Shown piece by piece: positions 16,203 to 24,542 of a stretch of DNA of 64,000 bases. The notes beneath the pieces are model-generated. The model was not told where the DNA came from, searched no databases, and saw only the letters and a program-made list of their open reading frames with translations. Both the position numbers and the translations under genes were made by a program. Numbering within the stretch: the first letter of the stretch is position 1; every line of letters begins with the position of its first letter. The DNA comes from JAJZNI01 sp035624785 (GTDB lineage: Bacteria; Chloroflexota; Dormibacteria; Aeolococcales; Aeolococcaceae): contig DASPQV010000023.1 of NCBI GenBank assembly GCA_035624785.1, positions 1 to 64,000 of the forward strand. The letters are read 5' to 3'.

Positions 16203-16637
16203 ATGCTCCTCCAGCTCACCGGGCGCCGCACCGGGCGCACCTTCCTGCAGCCGGTCAGCCATGTCCGGGATCGCGGCACCCTGCTCACCCCGGGTGGGGG
16301 CAACTGGAAGCTGAACCTGGTCGAGGGCCGGCCAGTGCCCGTGCACATCCGCGGGCAGGATCGGACCGCGCGTCCTGAGATCGTCCGGGACCCGGAGGCG
16401 ATCGAGCGGCTGCTCAGGATCATGACCCGGGCCAATCCCATGGTCGGCCGGTTCGTCGGCCTGCGCCACGGGCCGGACGGGGGCCTCGATCGGGCGGCGC
16501 TGGAGCGGGCCATCGTCCACTGGTTCGTCGTCGTCCGCTGGCATCTTGCAGGTCCGTCCGGCCGGGCCGCGGTGCGGCGCGAGACCCGCCGATGGCTCGT
16601 TGAGGAAGGGATGGCTCGCAGGTTTGCAGGTTCATGA
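16203..16637 (+). CDS. Deazaflavin-dependent nitroreductase (DDN) family protein, short at the N-terminus
   Basis: The 144-residue product has the family core TGRRTGRTFLQPV, then LLTPGGGNWKLNL and VHIRG, typical of the F420-binding split-barrel nitroreductase/quinone reductase family. Homologues usually have 20-30 more residues before TGRR. The same frame stays open upstream to 16065 and reads sensibly just before the ATG (PTPLSRRL), but contains no ATG, GTG or TTG. The gene has therefore either lost its start, uses another codon, or is truly short. Function would be F420H2-dependent reduction; the cofactor is inferred from the family. Confidence 0.7.
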   Translation: MLLQLTGRRTGRTFLQPVSHVRDRGTLLTPGGGNWKLNLVEGRPVPVHIRGQDRTARPEIVRDPEAIERLLRIMTRANPMVGRFVGLRHGPDGGLDRAALERAIVHWFVVVRWHLAGPSGRAAVRRETRRWLVEEGMARRFAGS

Positions 16638-16777
16638 CATGATCGACCAGAACGCACAGGTGGGCGCGGCGGGTACTCGATGAGCTCTTCGACAAGGGCG
16701 GCCCGTCGGCGGCGCCGGCCTGATCGCTGAAGCCGGGCTCTCGCCGTCGAGCCCGGCCCGGCCGGGACCCCACCGGC

Positions 16778-17419
16778 TCAGCTCGAGCCCGAGCGCCCGG
16801 CGAGAGCCAGGCTCACCCCCAGACCGACCATGATCGCCCCGCTGCCCCAGCGGAGCCGGCGGAGGAGGCTCGCCGACCGGCCCACCCAGCCGCGGGCGAA
16901 GCTCGCCGCCAGGGCCCACGCGCTGTCGGAGATGAGCGCGATGGCCGCCCAAACCAAGCCCAGGACGAGCATCTGGAGGGGCACGTGACCGAGACGCCGG
17001 TCGACGAACTGGGGAAGCACGGCGGCGAAGAACACGGTCGTCTTCGGGTTGGTGATGCCGACCACGAAGGCCTGGCCGAAGACCCGCAACCAGGAGGTGC
17101 TCCGGGGCGCGCCCTGCTGGTCTGCGGAAGCCGCCCGCCGGCTCCGGATGGTCTGAACCCCCAGGTAGATCAGGTACCCCGCCCCGGCGAGCTTCACCAC
17201 CGTGAAAGCAACGTCGGAGACGGCCACCAGGGTGCCGACCCCGAGGGCGACCGCGACCACCTGGACCAGCTCACCTGCCTGGTTGCCGACCACGGTGAGC
17301 AGGGCCTGGGCACGGGCCAGCGTCATCGACCGGCTGATGATGAAGAGGACGCTGGGCCCGGGGAACAGGATGACGAGGAAGGCCACCCCGGAGAAGGCCA
17401 GTGTCCGGCCTGGGTCCAT
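16778..17419 (-). CDS. LysE/RhtB family exporter
   Basis: A 213-residue six-helix transporter of the LysE/RhtB amino-acid exporter family. The signature region FLVILFPGPSVLFIISRSM is at the N-terminus, followed by GNQAGELVQVVAVALGVG and the conserved GITNPKTTVFFAAVLPQF motif. The start at ATG 17419 gives the standard length. A TATCCT hexamer 6 nt upstream and the absence of a Shine-Dalgarno suggest a leaderless message; the longer upstream open frame is not homologous. The exported solute (lysine, threonine, homoserine lactone or other) cannot be told from sequence. Confidence 0.93.
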   Translation of the reverse strand: MDPGRTLAFSGVAFLVILFPGPSVLFIISRSMTLARAQALLTVVGNQAGELVQVVAVALGVGTLVAVSDVAFTVVKLAGAGYLIYLGVQTIRSRRAASADQQGAPRSTSWLRVFGQAFVVGITNPKTTVFFAAVLPQFVDRRLGHVPLQMLVLGLVWAAIALISDSAWALAASFARGWVGRSASLLRRLRWGSGAIMVGLGVSLALAGRSGSS

Positions 17420-17425
17420 GGCGGA

Positions 17426-17431
17426 AGGATA
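17426..17431 (-). promoter_or_regulatory. Candidate -10 element (TATCCT) for lysE-family gene
   Basis: On the minus strand TATCCT sits 6 nt before the ATG at 17419. This matches the leaderless pattern seen elsewhere in the window. Confidence 0.4.
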
Positions 17432-17557
17432 CCGGCTCGCCCAACCGCACCCGGACCCGCCCGCGAGCAGCGAGGCGGCGTCGCCGCCTCTGCGCCGCGC
17501 TCTGAAGCGAGCTGCTAGCGTCTTTGCAGAGCTGAGGCTGAGATGGGAGAAGCGAGG

Positions 17558-17923
17558 ATGAGCGAGTACCGCATCGAGTACCGACCACTGATCGGCTCTC
17601 TCGAGAAGCTGGACCTCCAGGAGGTGATCGACGCGACCACCGAGCCCTGGTTCAATCAGACGCTCTGCGAGGTGGACGGCACCGCGGTGCGTCTGGGTGT
17701 GCTCCAGGGGGAGTTCCACTGGCACAAGCACGATCACGAGGACGAGTTCTTCCTGGTCCTCGAGGGCGGGATGCGCATCGAGCTGGAGGGCCGGGACGCC
17801 GTCGAGCTGGGACCCCGCCAGGCCTTTGTCGTCCCCAAGGGTCTGCGCCACCGCCCGGTGGTCCCTCAGCGGACCGTCGTGCTGATGCTGGAACGTGCCG
17901 GAGTGGTGGCCACCGGTGACTGA
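17558..17923 (+). CDS. Cupin-domain protein
   Basis: A protein of about 121 residues with a single cupin beta barrel. Motif 1 is GEFHWHKHDHEDEFFLVLEG, giving three His and a Glu as metal ligands; motif 2 contains the His of GLRHRPVV. Such small cupins bind a divalent metal and act as isomerases, dioxygenases or sensors, so no specific reaction can be assigned. ATG 17558 has GGAG 8 nt upstream; ATG 17543 is an alternative adding five residues. The stop overlaps the GNAT gene by 8 nt, indicating coupled expression. Confidence 0.85.
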   Translation: MSEYRIEYRPLIGSLEKLDLQEVIDATTEPWFNQTLCEVDGTAVRLGVLQGEFHWHKHDHEDEFFLVLEGGMRIELEGRDAVELGPRQAFVVPKGLRHRPVVPQRTVVLMLERAGVVATGD

Positions 17924-18908
17924 CATCGTGGTTGAACCGATGAGCCCGGAGCGGCCCGCCTCCACCGTGGTCCGTCCGCTGCCGGAGGCTGACCTGGCCG
18001 AGGCCGACCGCATCTGCCGGGTCGCCTTCGGGACCTTCCTGGCGTCCCCCGACCCGGAGAGGTTCTTCGGTGATGTCGAGGTCGTTCGCACCCGCTGGGG
18101 AGCCAGGCCGGAGGCCGCGCTGGCCGCCTACTGCAGCGGGAGGCTGGCCGGCTCGAACTTCGCCACCGGCTGGGGAAGCGTGGGCTTCCTCGGACCCTTG
18201 ACGGTGGCTCCTGAGTGCTGGAACAGAGGCATCGCGGGCCGTCTCCTCGACGCGACCCTGGAGATCTTCAAGGCCTGGGGCACTACCCACATCGGGCTCT
18301 TCACCTTCGCCCACAGCCCTAAGCACGTCGGCCTCTATCAGCGCTTCGGCTTCTGGCCGCGCTCCCTGACCGCGGTGATGTCGCGCCCCCTGGTGACGGC
18401 GGCGCCGGAAACCGCGCCGCGGGCACGTCCGGGGACGGGCGTCGCCGCCCCCTTGTCCGCAGGGATGCGAGCTGAGATTCGAGGTCTCACCGACGCGGTG
18501 CACCCCGGTCTCGATGTGACGGCGGAGATCGATGCGGTGATCCGCCAGCGGCTCGGTGACGTGGTGATGCTCCGAGGGGATCGCGGCGACCTGGAGGGAG
18601 TGGCGGTGTGTCACATCGGTGCCGGGACGGAAGCCGGGGGTGGCACCTGTTACATCAAGTTCGGGGCAGCACGCCCCGGTCCGGGGGTGGAGTCGAGGTT
18701 CGCCCGCCTGGTCGATGCGTGCAACCGGGTCGCCGCCGATTGGGGAGCCTCGGTGGTCACGGCCGGGGTCAACGCAGGGCGCGAATCGGCCTGGCGGGCC
18801 TTGCAGACGATGGGCTTCCGCACCTCGTTCCTCGGCGTGGTCATGGACCGGCCCAATGAGGCCGGGTACAACACGGCTCGGAGCTACGTCATCGACGACT
18901 GGCGCTGA
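17916..18908 (+). CDS. GNAT N-acetyltransferase with two GNAT-like modules
   Basis: The 330-residue protein has a clear N-terminal GNAT domain: the acetyl-CoA-binding region reads LTVAPECWNRGIAGRLLD, followed by the LYQRFGF strand typical of the C-terminal part of the fold. Residues about 185-325 look like a second, degenerate GNAT module (FARLVDACNRVAADWGAS, RALQTMGFRTSFLGVVM). The GTG start overlaps the cupin stop by 8 nt; ATG 17940 is an alternative. The acceptor is unknown. Tandem GNATs usually have one active and one structural module. Confidence 0.85.
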   Translation: MTDIVVEPMSPERPASTVVRPLPEADLAEADRICRVAFGTFLASPDPERFFGDVEVVRTRWGARPEAALAAYCSGRLAGSNFATGWGSVGFLGPLTVAPECWNRGIAGRLLDATLEIFKAWGTTHIGLFTFAHSPKHVGLYQRFGFWPRSLTAVMSRPLVTAAPETAPRARPGTGVAAPLSAGMRAEIRGLTDAVHPGLDVTAEIDAVIRQRLGDVVMLRGDRGDLEGVAVCHIGAGTEAGGGTCYIKFGAARPGPGVESRFARLVDACNRVAADWGASVVTAGVNAGRESAWRALQTMGFRTSFLGVVMDRPNEAGYNTARSYVIDDWR

Positions 18909-18969
18909 CCGGCAAGCCAGCGCCCCCCTGCGGGCGGGCCCGGCACGCAGGCCGGTACCATGGACCGCC

Positions 18970-19935
18970 ATGGAGATGCCCTATCGACGTCTGGGCGGCA
19001 GCGGGCTGCGGCTGAGCCTCCTCTCCTTTGGTTCGTGGGTCACCTTCGGATCCCAGCTGGATCGCTCCCTGGCCCGTGAATGCATGGCGGCCGCGCGCGA
19101 TTCCGGTGTCAACTTCTTCGACAATGCCGAGGCCTACGGGGGTGGCGAGTCGGAGACCATCATGGGCGCCGTCCTCAAGGAGCTGGGCTGGCCGCGCGAG
19201 TCCTACGTGGTCTCCAGCAAGTTCTACTGGGGGTTGAGCGATACCGTCAACGCCCACCACACCCTCAACCGCAAGTACCTGCTGGATGCGGTGGAGGGGT
19301 CGCTTCGGCGGTTCGGTCTGGAGTATCTGGACCTGGTCTTCTGCCACCGGGCGGACCCCGAGACGCCGGTCGAGGAGACGGTGTTCGCGATGCACGACAT
19401 GGTGAGCCGGGGTCGGGCCCTGTACTGGGGAACGTCGGAGTGGCCGGCTGACGCCATCCGCGCGGCGTGGGACATCGCTGACCGCCATCACCTTCACAAG
19501 CCGGTCACGGAGCAGCCGCAGTACAACCTCCTCGAGCGCACCCGGGTCGAGCAGGAGTACGCGCGGCTCTGCGACGAGCTGGGGATCGGCCTGACCACCT
19601 GGAGCCCACTGGCCTCGGGACTGTTGACCGGCAAGTACGCCAGCGGTGTTCCGGCGGGCAGCCGCGCCAGCCTGCCCGGGTACGAGTGGCTCCGGCAGCA
19701 CCTGACCGATCCCAAGGCCAACACCGCGGTGCGCCAGCTCGCCGAGGTCGCCAGGGATCTCGAGGTCAGCCTGGCCCAGCTGGCCATCGCCTGGTGCACC
19801 CTGAACCCCCATGTCACCACCGTGATCACCGGAGCCAGCCGGCCCCAGCAGGTGGTGGAGAACATGGGGGCCCTGGACGTCCTGAAGCGGATCACTCCCG
19901 AGGTGGCGGAGCGGCTCGCGGCGATCAACGTCTGA
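18970..19935 (+). CDS. Aldo/keto reductase (Kv-beta / YghZ-like)
   Basis: An NADPH-dependent carbonyl reductase of the AKR superfamily, 321 residues. The catalytic tetrad is visible: Asp and Tyr in FDNAEAYGGGESE, Lys in SSKFYWG and His in FCHRADPETP. The GTSEWPADAI and PQYNLLER patterns, and ITGASRP for cofactor phosphate binding, match the potassium-channel-beta-subunit-like branch. The frame is open far upstream, but ATG 18970 starts exactly where the family begins (PYRRLGGSGLRLS). It follows the GNAT gene by 61 nt. The physiological aldehyde is unknown; methylglyoxal or other reactive carbonyls are typical. Confidence 0.93.
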   Translation: MEMPYRRLGGSGLRLSLLSFGSWVTFGSQLDRSLARECMAAARDSGVNFFDNAEAYGGGESETIMGAVLKELGWPRESYVVSSKFYWGLSDTVNAHHTLNRKYLLDAVEGSLRRFGLEYLDLVFCHRADPETPVEETVFAMHDMVSRGRALYWGTSEWPADAIRAAWDIADRHHLHKPVTEQPQYNLLERTRVEQEYARLCDELGIGLTTWSPLASGLLTGKYASGVPAGSRASLPGYEWLRQHLTDPKANTAVRQLAEVARDLEVSLAQLAIAWCTLNPHVTTVITGASRPQQVVENMGALDVLKRITPEVAERLAAINV

Positions 19936-19953
19936 AGACGCCGCGCGGCCGCG

Positions 19954-21006
19954 TCAGGGGTGAGCGGAATCGGACGCCGCGGGCTCGGCGCTCAGGGCCT
20001 GGCGGACGTTCGCGAGCAGCCCGTCGACGGCGCTGTCGTCGGTGGCCCAGGAGCAGACCAGCCGGATCAGGCTGGTCTGCTCTCCCCGCGTCCAGATGTG
20101 GAACCCGGCCACCGCGGCCAGGCGCTCGACCGCGCCGTTGGGCAGCTCGACGAAGACCTGGTTGGCCTCGGCGGCGCGCGGCGGCACACCGCACTCGGAG
20201 AGTCCTCGGGCCAGACGGGCGGCGGCGGCATTGGCCTGAGTCCCCAGCCGGTACCAGAGGTCGTCGCCGTCGAAGAGCCGGGCGAACTGGATGCCCAGGA
20301 CGCGGCCCTTGGCGAGCAGCGCGCCGCGCTGCTTCATGTGGTACCGGAAGTCGCGGCGGAGCTGGTCGTTGATCAGCACCACGGCTTCACCGCAGAGCGC
20401 GCCGTTCTTGGTTCCACCGACAAAGAAGGCGTCGACCCCGCAGGCGGCGACGCTGTCCAGACGGGTGTGGAGCGCGGCCAGGGCCTGGGCCAGCCGGGCG
20501 CCGTCGAGGTACACCCAGAGTCCGTGGTCATGGGCGTGAGCGCAGAGGGCCCGGAGCTCCCCCAGGGTGTAGACGCTGCCCAGCTCGGTGGCCTCGGCGA
20601 TGAAGATCCCCCCGGGGCGGGGCATGTGCTCATCCACGTGCTCGGCGAGGACGATGGCCACCTGCTCGGGGGTGAGCTTGCCGGACGGGGTTGGGACCTG
20701 GAGGATGCGATGGCCGGTGGCCTCGACCGCCCCGGTCTCGTGGACGTTTATGTGCGCGCTCTGGGCCGCGATCACCCCCTCGTGGGGGCGGAGGAAGGCA
20801 CCCAGGCAGGTGAGGTTGGCCTGGGTGCCGCCGGTCAGGAGGTGGACCTCGCAGTCGCAACCGACCTGGGCGGCGATCCGCTCGGCGGCGAGCTGAGTGT
20901 GCCGGTCCAGACCGTAGCCCAGCTCCTGCCCACCGTTGTGGGCGACGAGCGCCTCGAGGACGGCGGGATGGGCCCCCTCCGAGTAGTCGTCGTAGAACAT
21001 CCGCAT
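19954..21006 (-). CDS. Low-specificity L-threonine aldolase family protein
   Basis: A PLP enzyme that cleaves L-threonine or allo-threonine to glycine and acetaldehyde. The 350-residue protein has the PLP lysine K200 in GGTKNG, the cofactor-stacking region TGGTQANL and the YLDGARLAQAL motif with the PLP Asp. Length and motifs are normal. It is convergent with the aldo/keto reductase, which could use the acetaldehyde, but they are on opposite strands and any link is speculative. A phenylserine or beta-hydroxyaspartate aldolase is an alternative within the family. Confidence 0.92.
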   Translation of the reverse strand: MRMFYDDYSEGAHPAVLEALVAHNGGQELGYGLDRHTQLAAERIAAQVGCDCEVHLLTGGTQANLTCLGAFLRPHEGVIAAQSAHINVHETGAVEATGHRILQVPTPSGKLTPEQVAIVLAEHVDEHMPRPGGIFIAEATELGSVYTLGELRALCAHAHDHGLWVYLDGARLAQALAALHTRLDSVAACGVDAFFVGGTKNGALCGEAVVLINDQLRRDFRYHMKQRGALLAKGRVLGIQFARLFDGDDLWYRLGTQANAAAARLARGLSECGVPPRAAEANQVFVELPNGAVERLAAVAGFHIWTRGEQTSLIRLVCSWATDDSAVDGLLANVRQALSAEPAASDSAHP

Positions 21007-21056
21007 GGCGGGCTATGGTGCCAGCCCGGCGTGCCCACCGGCTGATGACCCCCTGT

Positions 21057-21524
21057 TCAGGCGCGGCGGACCGGCCGCCGGGGACGGCCGGCTCGGTCTG
21101 GCTGGGCGGCCCCCACGGTGACGCCCGCCGTTCCGGCCCTTTCCGCCAGGAAGGCCTGAGCCAGCCGCCGTGGCGCCCTGGCGAGCCATGCCTCGTTGAT
21201 CAGCTCGGCGAGGTCCGCAGCGGTGATCTCGGTGAGGCGGACCAGGACCGCGGGATAGCCGTCGAAGTGGGGGGTGGTGAAGTACACGGCCGGCTCGCTG
21301 GAGATGAGCGCCTGCTTGGCGTTGAGATCCGGCGTTCGCGCTCCCAGGATGGGACCCTGGGGCGCGGCGTCGCCCAGGGCGACGAGGTCGGCCGGGCGCA
21401 GCGGGCGTTCCCAGACGAACAGCTTCCCATTGACCCACCACTGGGTGAGCCCATCGCGCCTCACCACCTCCGAGGTCTCGGGCAGGGCCAGCGCCGCTCT
21501 CCGGACGTTGTCCCAGGTTGTCAC
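21057..21524 (-). CDS. MmcQ/YjbR (CyaY-like fold) family protein
   Basis: A 155-residue protein with the typical order W-D-N-V-R-R-A-A-L-A-L-P-E-T near the start, a W-x-V-N-G-K-L-F strand, and Y-F-T-T-P-H-F-D-G-Y-P-A-V-L-V-R-L. This identifies the MmcQ/YjbR family of double-wing DNA-binding-like proteins of unknown function. The C-terminal 25 residues are Arg/Pro/Ala-rich and probably disordered. The GTG start has GGAGGGAGG just upstream. It is probably cotranscribed with none of its neighbours in an obvious way. Confidence 0.85.
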   Translation of the reverse strand: MTTWDNVRRAALALPETSEVVRRDGLTQWWVNGKLFVWERPLRPADLVALGDAAPQGPILGARTPDLNAKQALISSEPAVYFTTPHFDGYPAVLVRLTEITAADLAELINEAWLARAPRRLAQAFLAERAGTAGVTVGAAQPDRAGRPRRPVRRA

Positions 21525-21704
21525 CCCTCCCTCCGGCCGGCGACCGATCGGTGGTGGCGTGATCCGGCGGGGCCCCGGGCTTCACCGAGGGTGCGGAGCG
21601 GCTGGTGGCCGAGCGGCACGACGCCCTCCCGCTCGATCGGCTCCACGGCCCGGGGAGAGGCGGGGAACTCGAGATCCGTGCGGCCCACCCGCCAGCTGTA
21701 AGGC

Positions 21705-22013
21705 TCAGGCATCTCCGCGCTGAGCTTGGTGCTGCCCTGCGGCATCCTGCGGCGGCCAGCCGTCGACCTGGCGGACCCGAAGCCGTCCCACCACCAGCTC
21801 CTCGATCTCCAGTCGGCGGATCTTCGCGTTGCCGACCCGCAGGCGCCCGATTGCCAGGGCGCCGATGGCCAGAGCGCCGATCGCCGCTGCCCCCAGGGCC
21901 AGCGCGCCGGTTGCCAGCGCACCCATCGAGCCCGCTCCGATCGCGCTGGCTCCCACCGCGCTGGCGGCGGCCGGCACCGCCCCGCTGCGCCGCTGGCCGA
22001 GGTCCATCCTCAT
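21705..22013 (-). CDS. Pentapeptide-periodic solenoid-like protein, uncharacterised
   Basis: A 102-residue protein whose residues 16-80 form 13 consecutive five-residue units in perfect register, consensus G-A-L-A-I. The first eight or so are almost purely Gly/Ala/Leu/Ile, while the last five keep the register with charged residues (GRLRV, GNAKI, RRLEI, EELVV, GRLRV). This periodicity suggests a beta-helical solenoid or a membrane-inserting Gly/Ala array. It is not the classical A-D/N-L-x-x pentapeptide repeat. GGGAGG about 9 nt upstream supports the ATG at 22013. I believe similar anonymous proteins exist in other bacteria but know no function. Confidence 0.7.
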   Translation of the reverse strand: MRMDLGQRRSGAVPAAASAVGASAIGAGSMGALATGALALGAAAIGALAIGALAIGRLRVGNAKIRRLEIEELVVGRLRVRQVDGWPPQDAAGQHQAQRGDA

Positions 22014-22051
22014 GCCGTCTCCTCCCTGCCGATCGTGGTTTCGGTTCCGGG

Positions 22052-22462
22052 TCAGTGAGGGCTGTGCAGATCAGCGTACAGGTCCACGGCGTTGCCGTCC
22101 GGGTCGCGGAGCTGCGCATACCGCTGGCCCCAGAAGGCATCCCAGGGCTCCCGGTGGCAGCTGCCCCCCGCCGCGAGGGCTTCGCTGTAGAGCGAATCCA
22201 CGGCGTCCGGGCTGTCGCAGTGAAAGGCCAGCGACGCCCGGGGCTCGCCCGAGGGCGCTCGCCATGCCGGATCGAAGCTGGCGATGCCCGTCTCGGTGTC
22301 GAGCAGCAGCCGCATGCCGCCGCCGAGCTGCGCCTCCGCGTGGCCGTGCTCCGAGACCTCGGCACCCTCCGCGAAGCCGGCGCCGAGCCCGCGATAGAAG
22401 CGCACCGACCTCTCCAGGTCGCTGACAATGAGGCCGACGGCGTCGAGCTTGCCCTGCGTCAT
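22052..22462 (-). CDS. VOC (glyoxalase/bleomycin-resistance) superfamily protein
   Basis: A 136-residue single-polypeptide VOC protein. It starts VGLIVSDLERSVRFYRGLG and ends with the family's RDPDGNAVDLY; HGHAEAQLGGG and LAFHCDSPDAVDSLY mark the paired beta-alpha-beta-beta-beta modules. AAGGGAG upstream of ATG 22462 supports the start. Such proteins bind a divalent metal and act in glyoxalase, dioxygenase or antibiotic-binding reactions; this one cannot be assigned. It is transcribed in the same direction as the pentapeptide-periodic gene 39 nt downstream, so the two may share a message. Confidence 0.88.
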   Translation of the reverse strand: MTQGKLDAVGLIVSDLERSVRFYRGLGAGFAEGAEVSEHGHAEAQLGGGMRLLLDTETGIASFDPAWRAPSGEPRASLAFHCDSPDAVDSLYSEALAAGGSCHREPWDAFWGQRYAQLRDPDGNAVDLYADLHSPH

Positions 22463-22666
22463 TGGTCAACTCCCTTCACTGTGGTCAGCGACTCCGGAGG
22501 GCTGCATTGCGCCTCCCGGGCCAGGCTATCGGATTCGAACGATTCGCCGCCATCGGCAGGCCCGTGACCCAGTGGGCTCCGATAGCTCCGGCCGGAATCC
22601 TCTGAATGCGCCGGTCCCCGATGCCCGGCCGGGCTGCTGCGGCTCCCTCGCCGAGCGGGATCACGC

Positions 22667-22672
22667 TAGGCT
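22667..22672 (+). promoter_or_regulatory. Candidate -10 element (TAGGCT) for a leaderless start
   Basis: TAGGCT lies 6 nt before the GTG at 22679, with no Shine-Dalgarno. Same arrangement as the site at 1058. Confidence 0.35.
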
Positions 22673-22678
22673 GATCTC

Positions 22679-23236
22679 GTGACCGCGGTGCTGGTAACCG
22701 GGATCTCCGGGGCGGGCAAGTCAACGGCTCTCGCCGAGCTCGCCCGCCGAGGACATCGAATCGTGGACACCGACTACGGCGGTTGCTCCGAGGAGGTGCA
22801 GGGTACCGGCGCGGGCGTCGGGGAGCAGCTGTGGGTGGAGGATCGGATCGAGGCTCTGCTCGAGGGATGCGAGCCAGGAGTTACCTTCATCTCCGGCTGT
22901 GTCTCCAACCAAGGGAGGTTCTATCCGCGCTTCGACGCCGTGGTCTTGTTGACGGCTCCTGCGAGCGTGCTCCTCGAACGCGTGGCTGGTCGAGAGACGA
23001 ACCAGTTCGGCAAGCGCGACGCTGAGCGCAGTCGCATCCTCGACGACCTTACCAGGATCGAGCCGCTGCTGCGCGCGAGTGCGACCGCTGAGATCGACAC
23101 GCGGGCCCCGCTCGGGGAGGTGGTGGATGCGCTCGAGACCATCGCGGACAGGGTTCTGCGCCCGATGCGAACGTCTCGACCTGATCGGCCTCCAGGGCGT
23201 CACGGTCACGGGGTTTCCGGCGAGAGCCGGCCTTGA
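22679..23236 (+). CDS. P-loop NTPase, small-molecule kinase-like
   Basis: A 185-residue protein with a Walker A/P-loop GISGAGKS (8-15) at the extreme N-terminus, a following HRIVDTDYGG strand (Walker-B-like Asp pair) and VVLLTAPASVLLERVAGRETNQFGK, the lid and adenine-binding region of shikimate- or adenylate-kinase-type enzymes. It most likely phosphorylates a small molecule with ATP, but the acceptor cannot be recognised. The last 20 residues are Arg/Pro-rich. The start is GTG with a possible -10 six bases upstream. It is divergent from the VOC gene. Confidence 0.8.
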   Translation: MTAVLVTGISGAGKSTALAELARRGHRIVDTDYGGCSEEVQGTGAGVGEQLWVEDRIEALLEGCEPGVTFISGCVSNQGRFYPRFDAVVLLTAPASVLLERVAGRETNQFGKRDAERSRILDDLTRIEPLLRASATAEIDTRAPLGEVVDALETIADRVLRPMRTSRPDRPPGRHGHGVSGESRP

Positions 23237-23274
23237 CCCCCGTGACCCGACCCGCGTCCACCGATCCGCGGAGC

Positions 23275-24129
23275 TCAGGCTGAGACGGAGGCGAGTCGGG
23301 AGGGCGCGGCGCTGGGCAGGGCGATCATCAGGGTACCGGCGAGGGTCAGCACCATCCCGGCGACCGCCAGCGCCCAGGCGTTGTTTCGCGGCGTGTCGCC
23401 GAGGAACACGATGCCGACCAGGATGGGCACGATGGTCTGAGCCCCGGTCGTCGAGGCGGCAACGATGCTGGCGTGGCTGCGCTGCAGCGCCATGGTGAAG
23501 ATGAGCAGCCCGACCAGCCCGTAGGCGAGCATCGACCAGAGCAGCGGGCTGGTCAGCAGCAGCCAGTACGGGTGGGGGAGGGCCAGCATCCTGCCCGCGA
23601 TCGCGGTACCGCCGAAGGCGACGCCGTCGAGCGCGCCCAGGGCGATAGTGGCCGCGTGCTGCGAGCGCGCCACGATCAGGGCGCCGAGGGCGGCGATGCC
23701 GACCGGCATCACGATCACGGTCCAGAGGACGGGGGTGATGGCGATCCGGGCACGCTCCGGCGCCGCGGCAACTGAGAGGAGGAGGAGGCCGGCGAGGATG
23801 CCGGCGATCGCCGCCCACGCCAGCCGGCTGAGACGCCGACCGAGGCAGAACCGCTCGATCACGGCGGTGATGACCACGTTGACCGCGATGATCGGCTCCA
23901 CGATGAAGAGGGGCAGGTTCTGCACCGCGATGACGGTGAGCAGGAACGACAATCCGTCGAGTGCCAGCCCGACCAGGTAAGGCCAGTCGTCGAGCAGCCG
24001 CAGCAGCAGTCCGATCCGCAGCGAGGAGGCCCGCTCCTCGCGGTCGGCGCTTGCCTTCTCCAGCACCGCCGCGACCCCGATGCTCAAGGAGCACCCGAAG
24101 GCCGCGGCCAGTGCCAGCCCGAAGGGCAT
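23275..24129 (-). CDS. DMT-superfamily (EamA/NIPA-like) transporter
   Basis: A 284-residue integral membrane protein with about nine hydrophobic helices arranged as two related halves, as in drug/metabolite transporters. Features include PFGLALAAAFGCSLSIGVAAVLEK at the N-terminus, LPLFIVEPIIAVNVVITAVIE, which is the conserved end of the first repeat, and a matching IVAASTTGAQTIVPILVGIVFLGD in the second. I chose ATG 24129 because the upstream in-frame residues are low-quality and Arg/Pro-rich. The substrate is unknown. It is convergent with the small kinase gene. Confidence 0.85.
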   Translation of the reverse strand: MPFGLALAAAFGCSLSIGVAAVLEKASADREERASSLRIGLLLRLLDDWPYLVGLALDGLSFLLTVIAVQNLPLFIVEPIIAVNVVITAVIERFCLGRRLSRLAWAAIAGILAGLLLLSVAAAPERARIAITPVLWTVIVMPVGIAALGALIVARSQHAATIALGALDGVAFGGTAIAGRMLALPHPYWLLLTSPLLWSMLAYGLVGLLIFTMALQRSHASIVAASTTGAQTIVPILVGIVFLGDTPRNNAWALAVAGMVLTLAGTLMIALPSAAPSRLASVSA

Positions 24130-24133
24130 GGGG

Positions 24134-24331
24134 TCACGGTAACAGATGCCATCCGAGGCTCCCGGCGGCCGGTGCGAGCGGCGGTGAAGCGGAGACGCGT
24201 GACGCCGGCGGTCCCGGAGTCGAGGTGACAGGGGTGCGGTGGGAAGAGCCGGCAGCCGCCGCGGCGGCCAGCGCGGCAGCGGCCAGCACGGCAACCGCCG
24301 CGTCCCGGATCCATCGCCGCGTCATGCCCAT
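24134..24331 (-). CDS. Small putative secreted protein
   Basis: A 65-residue ORF with a signal-peptide-like N-terminus: TRRWIRD, then an Ala-rich hydrophobic core (AAVAVLAAAALAAAAAAG), then a Ser/Thr/Pro-rich remainder. GGAG lies 8 nt before ATG 24331, better than for the longer in-frame version. It ends 4 nt before the transporter gene starts on the same strand, suggesting a shared transcript. Ala-rich cores arise easily in GC-rich DNA, so the call is tentative and no family is recognised. Confidence 0.42.
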   Translation of the reverse strand: MGMTRRWIRDAAVAVLAAAALAAAAAAGSSHRTPVTSTPGPPASRVSASPPLAPAAGSLGWHLLP

Positions 24332-24542
24332 GTCTTGGACTCCGCCAACACGGTGACAGCACTCGGGAGGAGCGGACGGTTGCCACGCCCCTGCGACGGC
24401 CTGCATGGGCAGCACCGCTTCCCCCACTCGGAGGAATCGCCCGGCACTGGTCGTGATGGGTCCGTGAGGGCATGTTGCGATCAGCTCGTAGCCCGGATCG
24501 CGAGCGTCCGGCCCCTGCTGGGTTCGGAAGGACGGGACTGAG

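Noticed and set aside
19936..19953. Terminator between the convergent aldo/keto reductase and threonine aldolase genes
   Set aside because: Only a 5-bp GACGC/GCGTC stem with a long loop and no T-run; too weak to call.
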